A DNA stretch of 64,000 bases from Hyphomonadaceae bacterium (GTDB lineage: Bacteria > Pseudomonadota > Alphaproteobacteria > Caulobacterales > Hyphomonadaceae). The notes beneath the pieces were generated by a model. It was not told the origin of the DNA and did not search any database. It saw only the letters and a program-made list of their open reading frames with translations. The stretch spans positions 1-64,000 of the forward strand of contig JAIXRO010000102.1 of assembly GCA_027485145.1 (NCBI GenBank), read 5' to 3'. Position 1 is the first letter of the stretch. Every line of letters starts with the position of its first letter. This document shows, piece by piece, positions 56,747-64,000 of this stretch. Made by a program: the position numbers and the translations under genes.

Positions 56747-57477
56747 GCTTCAATCTCCGCTGCGATTTTCAAAAGTGCGTCCGCCAATTCACGCGGGCGG
56801 GACAGGAAAGGGCTATGGTCCGCATCAAGCGATGTGACGGAGAGGCAGGGCTGTAGGCTCTGCATCATGCGTTGATCGCTGATGGGAATGGTCTTGTCGT
56901 GCACGCACTCAATGTAATGCCGCGGAACAGAGCCATAGCGCGCCTGAGACAAGTTTAGCTCTGTCAACCGGGGTTGGTCTGGCTCGGCAATGAGGCGGTC
57001 AAAAGCCTTCTCAACCAGATCGGGCGGAGAAATCTGCGCGAACACAGGTGCCGCGTGGCTGCGATCAATGATTGTGGCAATCCCTGATGGATGGGGTTGG
57101 ACGAGTGCCCGAAAGGCGGGATTGGGTTCTGCGCGGTCCCGCCATTGCTCCCGCGACATACCGGATGGCAGCATCATGGCGCAAATATAGACGAGAGCGG
57201 CGATGTCTTTGGGGATGCGCTCCGCCGTTTCGCTCAGCACCAGTCCGCCGCGGCTATGTCCGCATAGGATGACGGGCTTCACGGCTGAAATGCAAAGATC
57301 CGAGACATAATCCGCCCAGTTGGCGAGGGTGGCCGCGGCGAGTTCCTCGTCGGTCCCGCCCATACCCGGCAGGTCCGGTGCGATGACAGTGTGGCCTTCA
57401 GCCTCAAGCATGGGCTGAATCAGTTCAAAGCTCCAACCGCCATGCCAAGCTCCGTGGATGAGAATGAACGTCGCCAT
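56743..57477 (-). CDS. Alpha/beta-fold hydrolase (244 aa)
   Basis: MATFILIHGAWHGGWSFE, VILCGHSRGGLVLSE, DADHSPFLSRP. Confidence 0.92.
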   Translation of the reverse strand: MATFILIHGAWHGGWSFELIQPMLEAEGHTVIAPDLPGMGGTDEELAAATLANWADYVSDLCISAVKPVILCGHSRGGLVLSETAERIPKDIAALVYICAMMLPSGMSREQWRDRAEPNPAFRALVQPHPSGIATIIDRSHAAPVFAQISPPDLVEKAFDRLIAEPDQPRLTELNLSQARYGSVPRHYIECVHDKTIPISDQRMMQSLQPCLSVTSLDADHSPFLSRPRELADALLKIAAEIEA

Positions 57478-58493
57478 CAGAGCGTGATCACCGTCTTTCC
57501 AAACAGTTCGGGTGAAGACTGATAGGAGAAGGCGGCCTTGGCATCTTCCATAGCAAACGTCCGATCCACCACCGGCTTGATCTTGTGCGCATCAATGAAC
57601 GCATTCAGCCGCTCGGCCATGCCACGCGAGCCCACGAAAATTCCGCGCATGCTGGCCCATTTGAACATGAGGGCGCGAGGGGAGGTGTCGCCCTCACGCG
57701 TCAGAACGCCGATGAGAGACACTTCGCCACCAACGGCAACCGCCTGTATTGATTGCGCGAGCGTGCCCGCGCCACCGACTTCGACGACATGGTCGATGCC
57801 CTTGCCGCCGTTGAGCCGAACTGCCTCCGCACCCCAATTGGCTGTGGTGCGGTAGTTGATGGTGTGATCTGCGCCGAGCGCCGATGCGCGGGCCATTTTG
57901 TCATCAGACGATGACGTTGCGACAACTGTCGCCCCAGCCGCCTTTGCAATTTGAAGCGCGAGTAGAGAGACGCCGCCCGTCCCAAGAACAAGAACGCTAT
58001 CGCCAGCCTTGGTTGGCTGGGGGCCTTCCATCAGCGCGTTCCAAGCGGTGACGCCCGCACAGGGAAGGGTGGCGGCTTCCTCAAAGCTCAGCGTCTTTGC
58101 GATATGCACCACGCCGGCCTCTGGAAGTACGACATATTCCGCCAGCATCCCGTCGATGGGCGCCGCGCCTAAGGCCTGACCGACCGCCGCGGTTGGCGGG
58201 CCATCATCCCAATTCTGAAAGAATGTTCCGGCGACACGGTCGCCGGCTTTAAAGCGGGTTACGCCAGCGCCAACGCTTACAACTTCGCCGGCACCGTCGG
58301 ACAGCAAAATGACATCCTGAGAGGCCTTGCCCCCCGCATAAAGGCCCTGTGGGATCAATTGATCTCGGAAATTGATGGAGCAGGCACGGACGCGAATGAG
58401 GACTTGGCCTGCGCCGGGCGTCGGCGTCTCCCGCTCAACCAAATGCAAATCACCCAGTGAGGATGCGCCCGCACTCAAAACCCACGCCTTCAT
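57477..58493 (-). CDS. Zinc-binding alcohol dehydrogenase/quinone-reductase family MDR protein (338 aa)
   Basis: MKAWVLSAGASSLGDLHLVERETPTPGAGQVLIRVRACSINFRDQLIPQG; VLVLGTGGVSLLALQIAKAAGATVVATSSSDDK. Confidence 0.9.
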   Translation of the reverse strand: MKAWVLSAGASSLGDLHLVERETPTPGAGQVLIRVRACSINFRDQLIPQGLYAGGKASQDVILLSDGAGEVVSVGAGVTRFKAGDRVAGTFFQNWDDGPPTAAVGQALGAAPIDGMLAEYVVLPEAGVVHIAKTLSFEEAATLPCAGVTAWNALMEGPQPTKAGDSVLVLGTGGVSLLALQIAKAAGATVVATSSSDDKMARASALGADHTINYRTTANWGAEAVRLNGGKGIDHVVEVGGAGTLAQSIQAVAVGGEVSLIGVLTREGDTSPRALMFKWASMRGIFVGSRGMAERLNAFIDAHKIKPVVDRTFAMEDAKAAFSYQSSPELFGKTVITL

Positions 58494-58589
58494 TTCGATC
58501 TCCTCATTCGACAAAAATTGCTCGGCGCAATCGGTGCGAGTTCGCTCCGTTCAAAGCAAGAGAATTTGATTTCGTTTGATGAAATCTGG

Positions 58590-59384
58590 CTAGTTGGCCT
58601 CTACGGCTTGGCCAATGCGATCAGCGATCCCCTTAAGCGTTTCCAGATGACGGGAGACCACGTCTTCGACACGGACGCGTTTGCTCGGCCAAGTGACATT
58701 GAGCGCGGCTATTGCGTGGCCGTTGGCCATAATGGCGACGGCAATGGACGTCTTGCCATCGCGTAGCACCATTTGTTTGCCGCGATCCTGCCAGGGATGA
58801 TGTGGTTCCCGCATCGAATAGCCGCGCGTGCGGGTCTCTGCGATGATGTTGTCGAGTAACTCGCGCTCGTCTGGCGTCGCCGTTTCCGGCTGCAGGCGAA
58901 CGATAATCGCCTCGCGCTCCCGGGCGTCGCAGGCGGACAGATATGCCCGTCCGGTTGCGGTGTGCAAATAGCTTAGTTTGACCCCGACAGGCCCCAGAAT
59001 AGCGGCATCAAAGCGGGCAAGTGGGCTATTTGTTTCAATGATTTCGACATGGTCCATACGGGGGACAGCAAGGATAGACGGCCAGACGACACGCTCACTC
59101 AACTCGACCATAAAGGGTGAGGCGATCTCAGCCAGCCGATCGGTCACATCTGATCGGGAACTCGGTGCAGCCAGCGCCGTCGACAGATAGGCGCCATCGG
59201 CAAGGCGCTGCCAGACGAGACCGCGCGATGAGAGCGTGACAAGCAAACGCAAAAGCGTGGCCTTCGCCAACCCAAGGCGCAAATGGAGCTCATGCAGGCT
59301 GATGCCGCCACTCTTTTGCACTTCAAGCAAGACGTCGATCCCGCGTTCCAAGGCGCGGATTGATTTGACCTTCCGATCGATCAT
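58590..59384 (-). CDS. IclR family transcriptional regulator
   Basis: VKSIRALERGIDVLLEVQKSGGISLHELHLRLGLAKATLLRLLVTLSSRGLVWQ; effector domain DRGKQMVLRDGKTSIAVAIMANGHAIAALNVTWP. The start could be 59444. Confidence 0.9.
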   Translation of the reverse strand: MIDRKVKSIRALERGIDVLLEVQKSGGISLHELHLRLGLAKATLLRLLVTLSSRGLVWQRLADGAYLSTALAAPSSRSDVTDRLAEIASPFMVELSERVVWPSILAVPRMDHVEIIETNSPLARFDAAILGPVGVKLSYLHTATGRAYLSACDAREREAIIVRLQPETATPDERELLDNIIAETRTRGYSMREPHHPWQDRGKQMVLRDGKTSIAVAIMANGHAIAALNVTWPSKRVRVEDVVSRHLETLKGIADRIGQAVEAN

Positions 59385-59436
59385 GGCAAAACCTGTTTCA
59401 CGCGGTGCAATTAGCCGCTCGAATTTGATTAGGCAA

Positions 59437-59446
59437 TCGTGCACGA
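59437..59446. promoter_or_regulatory. Putative operator core TCGTGCACGA between divergent IclR and Tm-1-like genes
   Basis: Perfect 10-bp palindrome in the divergent intergenic region. Confidence 0.35.
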
Positions 59447-59488
59447 ATGTGAAACATCGCGGCCCATAACGGAGAGGAAAGCGGAACC

Positions 59489-60700
59489 ATGTCAGGTCCT
59501 AATGTCTTGTTGATCATCACGCAGGATACGAAGGAGCAGGAGGCGCATTATGTGCGTCAGATTCTGGAAGGGGCAGGCTGCTCGGTCATCCACCTTGACC
59601 CGAGCATCCGGCGCACCGTTGGCGGGGCTGAGATTTCACCTGAAGACGTGGCGGGTGCTGCTGGCCATACCATTGAAGATGTCCGCGCACTGGGTCATGA
59701 GGGCAAGTGTCAGGCTGTGATGACCGAAGGCGCCGTTAAATGTGCGCTTGCGGCGCATGAGGCGCGGGGATTGTCGGGTGTTTTGTCGATCGGCGGCTCC
59801 ATGGGCACAGGGCTCGCGGGCTCCGTCATGCAAGCGCTGCCTTATGGTCTGCCTAAATTGATCGTCTCCACCATGGCCTCCGGCTTCACCAAGCCGTATC
59901 TTGGGGTGAAAGACATCGCGATCATGAACGCCGTCACCGATGTGTCCGGCATTAACTCGATCAGCGGTGAGGTTTATCGGAATGCGGCTCTGGCAGTGGC
60001 CGGTATGGCAAAGGGTTATACGCCCGTTGCCGCTTCGACGCGCCCGCTGGTCCTCATCACGACGCTAGGCACGACGGAAAAGAGCGTGAAGCCGATCCGC
60101 GAGGCTCTGGAATCAGATGGCTGTGAAGTCATGGTGTTCCACTCCTCGGGCGCTGGCGGCCCGACGTTAGACGGCATTGCGGCAGAGCGTGACGTGGCGC
60201 TTGTTCTCGATCTTTCGCTGACGGAAATCCTCGACCACATCCATGGCGGGCTTGCGGATTCTGGGCCTGATCGCGGCAAGGCGGCGATTGGTCGAGGTAT
60301 TCCAGTCGTTTTCGCGCCAGGCAACTCGGACTTCATCATCTCCGGCCCGATTGAGGTCGCGCAAGTCCAGTTTCCGGGCAAGAAATATCATATTCACAAC
60401 CCGGCGCTGACCGCTGTCCGTACAGACCTTGCGGACCTCACGCCGCTCGCGGATCATCTGGCGGCGATGTTTGCGGATGCAAAGGGACCGGTCAGCTTCT
60501 TCGTTCCGCTGAAGGGCTTCTCGAATCATGACAGCCCTTATGGCCACATTCATGACCCCAGCATCCCGGGGCCCTTTGCTGACTATGCTAAATCAGTGAT
60601 GCCAGCCAATGTCGAATTCCGCACGATTGACGCGCATTTCAATGACGATGCCTTTGCGGAAGTTATCATCGCCAAGGCGCGGGAGTTGCTCGCGAAATGA
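59489..60700 (+). CDS. Tm-1-like ATP-binding / UPF0261 family protein (403 aa)
   Basis: VLLIITQDTKEQEAHYVRQILEGAGCSVIHLDPSIRR..LSIGGSMGTGLAGSVMQALPYGLPKLIVSTMASG..YVGVKDIAIMNAVTDVSGIN-type motifs. Confidence 0.88.
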   Translation: MSGPNVLLIITQDTKEQEAHYVRQILEGAGCSVIHLDPSIRRTVGGAEISPEDVAGAAGHTIEDVRALGHEGKCQAVMTEGAVKCALAAHEARGLSGVLSIGGSMGTGLAGSVMQALPYGLPKLIVSTMASGFTKPYLGVKDIAIMNAVTDVSGINSISGEVYRNAALAVAGMAKGYTPVAASTRPLVLITTLGTTEKSVKPIREALESDGCEVMVFHSSGAGGPTLDGIAAERDVALVLDLSLTEILDHIHGGLADSGPDRGKAAIGRGIPVVFAPGNSDFIISGPIEVAQVQFPGKKYHIHNPALTAVRTDLADLTPLADHLAAMFADAKGPVSFFVPLKGFSNHDSPYGHIHDPSIPGPFADYAKSVMPANVEFRTIDAHFNDDAFAEVIIAKARELLAK

Positions 60701-61158
60701 GAGTTGAACTGCCGCTTTCCCCAGAAGATGTGAACGAGATTGCGACGATCCTTGATGGGTCCAGCTATGACCGGCTTGATATCCGGACAAGCCGCTTCCG
60801 GTTGCGTGTTGAACGGTCAGGCGAAGGCTGGTCGCAGGAGTGGTCGTTGGACGAAGGGGCGGAAGTTGCTGTCGCGGCTACTGTCAGTGTCAGCACTGTG
60901 GCTGTTGTCCCCGAAGGACTGGAAGGCGTTGCAGCGCCTTTGCCGGGTACATTCTATCACGCGCCGCAGCCTGGTGCTCCGCCCTTTGTGGCGGTTGGGG
61001 ATGTCGTCGGTCCCGATAGCGTGATTGGCATCATCGAAACCATGAAATTGATGAACCCCGTTCATGCGGGTTGTGAGGGTCGTGTCGTCGATGTCTGTGT
61101 TGATAATGCGACTATGGTCGATAGCGGTGCGATCCTGATGCACATTCAGCCGGCCTGA
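60697..61158 (+). CDS. Biotin carboxyl carrier protein-like (153 aa)
   Basis: C-terminal biotinyl domain FVAVGDVVGPDSVIGIIETMKLMNPVHAGCEGRVVDVCVDNATMVDSGAILMHI. Confidence 0.9.
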   Translation: MRVELPLSPEDVNEIATILDGSSYDRLDIRTSRFRLRVERSGEGWSQEWSLDEGAEVAVAATVSVSTVAVVPEGLEGVAAPLPGTFYHAPQPGAPPFVAVGDVVGPDSVIGIIETMKLMNPVHAGCEGRVVDVCVDNATMVDSGAILMHIQPA

Positions 61159-61160
61159 AA

Positions 61161-62498
61161 ATGATCCGAAGACTGTTCATCGCCAATCGCGGAGAGATTG
61201 CCTTCCGCGTCATCCGGACCGCGCGTCGGCTCGGCATGACGAGCATCTTGGGCGCGTCTGAGGCAGACCTTTCCAGCTGGCCCGCACGCGACGCGGATGA
61301 GGTTGTGTGTGTTGGGCCAAGCCCGTCCCCGCAATCCTATCTTTCGGTCGATGCTGTGATAGCGGCAGCGAAGGCGGCACGTGCTGACGCCATCCATCCC
61401 GGCTATGGGTTCCTCTCCGAAAATGCTGCTTTTGCGCGGGCAGCGGCGGCGGCTGGTATCATCTTCGTCGGGCCTGAGGTTTCGAGCCTTGAGGCCATGG
61501 GTGACAAGCTGATGGCCCGCAAGGTTGGGATTGAGGCCGGTTTGCCGGTCGTTCCCGGAGGTGAAGCGGCAGACAAGGCACAGGCGCTGGAGCGCGCCAA
61601 CGCGACCGGCTTTCCCGTTCTACTGAAGGCCGTCTCTGGCGGCGGCGGTAAGGGCATGAAGCGCGTTGATCGCGTGGAAGATCTGGAAGCCTCCATCGAT
61701 ATGGCAATGGCAGAGGCGCAGGCCTCCTTCGGGGATCCGCGCATCTATGTGGAGCGGTTCATCGCCTCGGGCCGCCATGTTGAGGTTCAGGTGCTGGGGG
61801 ATGGCGAAACGGCTATTCATCTCGGGACGCGCGACTGCTCCATCCAGCGCCGCTTTCAAAAGCTGGTGGAGGAAGCCCCGGCGCCGATGATCCCCGATGA
61901 CAAGCGCACGGCGATTGAGACGGCGGCGGTCAATCTAGCACGCCATCTCAATTATCGCGGGGCAGGGACCGTCGAGTTCCTCGTTGATGCCAAGACCTTT
62001 GATTTCTTCTTCCTAGAAATGAATGCGCGCATCCAGGTTGAACATCCGGTGACGGAAGAAATCACCGGGGTTGATCTGGTGGAACAGCAATTGCTTATTG
62101 CTGGCGGCAATCGGCTCACGCTCACGCAGGACATGGTGCAGGCGGACGGTCACGCCATTGAGGTGCGCATCAATGCGGAAAGTTGGGCGAATGATTTCCG
62201 TCCGTCTCCGGGAACAGCCACGCACGCGGCTTGGCCCACAGGTGCCGGTGTTCGGGTCGACACGCATATGCCGCGCGGGGGCGTGGTTCCGCCATTTTAT
62301 GACTCTCTGTTGGGCAAACTAATTGTGCGCGGCGCGACGCGTGAACAGGCCGTGGCACGTCTGACGGCCGCCCTCGATGTGCTGAATATTGAAGGCATTT
62401 CGACCACAGCTGACCTCCACCGCGCCATCGTTCGCGATGCACGCTTTCAGGCCGGTGGTGTTGATACACGCTTCTTTGAAGGGCTGACCCATGGCTGA
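61161..62498 (+). CDS. Biotin carboxylase (445 aa)
   Basis: MIRRLFIANRGEIAFRVIRTARRLGM, KAVSGGGGKGMKRV, ERFIASGRHVEVQVLGDG, FLEMNARIQVEHPVTEEITGVDLV. Confidence 0.95.
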   Translation: MIRRLFIANRGEIAFRVIRTARRLGMTSILGASEADLSSWPARDADEVVCVGPSPSPQSYLSVDAVIAAAKAARADAIHPGYGFLSENAAFARAAAAAGIIFVGPEVSSLEAMGDKLMARKVGIEAGLPVVPGGEAADKAQALERANATGFPVLLKAVSGGGGKGMKRVDRVEDLEASIDMAMAEAQASFGDPRIYVERFIASGRHVEVQVLGDGETAIHLGTRDCSIQRRFQKLVEEAPAPMIPDDKRTAIETAAVNLARHLNYRGAGTVEFLVDAKTFDFFFLEMNARIQVEHPVTEEITGVDLVEQQLLIAGGNRLTLTQDMVQADGHAIEVRINAESWANDFRPSPGTATHAAWPTGAGVRVDTHMPRGGVVPPFYDSLLGKLIVRGATREQAVARLTAALDVLNIEGISTTADLHRAIVRDARFQAGGVDTRFFEGLTHG

Positions 62499-63969
62499 GA
62501 TTTCTCTTGTCGATGTGTCGATGCGCGACGGCAATCAAAGCCTTTGGGGGGCGACGGGGCTCAACACAGCTCAAATGTTGCAGATTGCAGGTCAGACCGA
62601 CCGCGTCGGTTTCCGCGCGATTGATTTCACCTCGTCGAGCCACATGGCGGTCGCCGTCCGCTATTTCCAGAACAATCCTTGGGAACGCATCCGCCGCGTG
62701 GCGTCGGCCATGCCGCGTACGCCGCTGCAGTTCATCACGACCGGCCTAAGGTTCATTGCCTGGCAGCAGGCCGATCCCGAATTTATGCGGCTTGTGTACC
62801 GGCGTCTGCAGCTGAACGGCATCCGTCGCTTTGTCATGCTAGACCCGATGCATGATGCCGATGCCGTCATTGAGGCGGCGCGGATCGTGCGGGAAGAGGG
62901 CGACGCCGAGATCATGGGTGCGCTCACCTTCACGCTGTCTGAGGTTCACACAGACCAGTTTTATGCTGATTTTGCGCGCAAGATATGTTCGGGTGGCAAC
63001 ATCGATCTTGTCTACATCAAGGATCCCGGCGGTCTCATGTCGCCTGAACGGGTGCGTACGTTGGCGCCCGCGGTCAAAGCAGCCATCGGCAATCGTCAGC
63101 TGGAAATCCATGCCCATTGCACCATCGGTTATGGCCCCTTGTCGAGCCTCGCTGCGGCTGATCTTGGGTTTGTAGATGCAATCCACGTAGGCATTGGGCC
63201 ACTGGGGGAGGGGAGTTCGCTCCCTGAAGCTGGCCGTATGGTCGCGAACCTTCGTAACGCGGGCCACTCCGTCAATGTGGATGAGGAGGCGTTGTCCAAG
63301 GTCTCGGACTATTGGTGGCGGCTGGCGCGGGCGGAAAGCCTCCCAGCCGGGACGCCGCAGCCGTTCGATTCCAGCTTCCTTCGGCACCAGATTGCGGGCG
63401 GCGTGATGACGACCACTCGACGCCAGCTTGAAGAGCTGAAAATGGGCGATCGCTTTGACGCCGTTGTGGCCGAGACGGAGCGCGTGCGCGCGGAACTGGG
63501 CTATCCCATCATGGTGACGCCGTTCCCGCAAATGGTCATGAGCCAAGCGCTCTTCAACGTTATCGGGGAACGCCGCTATGCCCAGGTTTCTGATCAGGTC
63601 TTGCGTTATGTGATGGGCAAATTCGGACATCCGACAAGCCCGATCCATCCCGCAGTGGAAGCCGCCATCCTTGATCGCCCCCGGGCGCGGGAGATTGAAG
63701 TTGAGCCGATGTTCCCTGAATATGCGGATCTTCGCCGAAAGTTTGGGGCGTCAATGCCGGATGAAGAATTCCTGCTGCGTGCCGTGATGCCCGTGGATCA
63801 GGTCGATGCGATGCTGTCTGCGGGCAGGTCCCGCGCAACCTATTCACCCGAAGCTGCCCCGCTGCTGCAACTGCTGCGGCAACTGGCCGCCAAGCCTGCG
63901 GCCCGGAATATCGTTCTTGAGCGTCCCGGCCTGCGGATCGCCTTACATGGAGGCGCGCATGTCGTCTGA
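62491..63969 (+). CDS. HMGL-like carboxyltransferase, pyruvate carboxylase subunit B / OadA-like (492 aa)
   Basis: EISLVDVSMRDGNQSLWG, LVYIKDPGGLMSPERV, LEIHAHCTIGYGPLSSLAA, RVRAELGYPIMVTPFPQMVMSQALFNVIGERRYAQVSDQVLRYVMGKFG. Confidence 0.9.
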   Translation: MAEISLVDVSMRDGNQSLWGATGLNTAQMLQIAGQTDRVGFRAIDFTSSSHMAVAVRYFQNNPWERIRRVASAMPRTPLQFITTGLRFIAWQQADPEFMRLVYRRLQLNGIRRFVMLDPMHDADAVIEAARIVREEGDAEIMGALTFTLSEVHTDQFYADFARKICSGGNIDLVYIKDPGGLMSPERVRTLAPAVKAAIGNRQLEIHAHCTIGYGPLSSLAAADLGFVDAIHVGIGPLGEGSSLPEAGRMVANLRNAGHSVNVDEEALSKVSDYWWRLARAESLPAGTPQPFDSSFLRHQIAGGVMTTTRRQLEELKMGDRFDAVVAETERVRAELGYPIMVTPFPQMVMSQALFNVIGERRYAQVSDQVLRYVMGKFGHPTSPIHPAVEAAILDRPRAREIEVEPMFPEYADLRRKFGASMPDEEFLLRAVMPVDQVDAMLSAGRSRATYSPEAAPLLQLLRQLAAKPAARNIVLERPGLRIALHGGAHVV

Positions 63970-64000
63970 AATTGATGCGCGGATCAAATCCGCACGCGGC
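63959..64000 (+). CDS. Truncated start of the next operon gene (MSSEIDARIKSARG...)
   Basis: ATG at 63959 overlaps the carboxyltransferase stop; the reading frame runs off the window. Confidence 0.5.
   Translation, partial: MSSEIDARIKSARG

Overview
The 64 kb window is gene-dense and high-GC, and reads as a sphingomonad-type (alphaproteobacterial) accessory catabolic island for lignin-derived aromatics. I support about 64 CDS, one of them cut off at the right edge.

Recognisable modules:
- Three VAO/4-cresol-dehydrogenase-type flavoproteins, two with cognate small cytochromes c.
- Three GSTs: an adjacent BaeA/BaeB-like pair and one LigF-like.
- A LigM/DesA-type tetrahydrofolate-dependent O-demethylase with MetF- and PurU-like C1 genes.
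- A LigW-type 5-carboxyvanillate decarboxylase and a lignostilbene-dioxygenase-type carotenoid oxygenase.
- A FerB-type hydratase/lyase with a divergent MarR gene and two acyl-CoA synthetases.
- A PQQ quinohemoprotein dehydrogenase, three ALDHs, seven SDRs and several SnoaL/NTF2-fold proteins.
- An orphan Rieske oxygenase next to three tandem DAD-like cupins.
- Two TonB-dependent receptors and four MFS transporters.
- Regulators: three MarR, one AraC, one IclR.
- A Tm-1-like/UPF0261 protein in an operon with a three-gene biotin-dependent carboxylase.

No tRNA, rRNA, transposase, phage or CRISPR was recognised.

Most interesting points: a small Tat-signal protein encoded after a flavoprotein/cytochrome pair (possible hitchhiker export or third subunit); the Tm-1-like/biotin carboxylase operon; the cupin triplet plus orphan Rieske; two shared promoter motifs (TAACAATTGTTA and GTGTTGCATACAAA); and a stem-loop-rich intergenic element at 16.83-16.99 kb. 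All family calls come from reading translations by eye; no database search was run.
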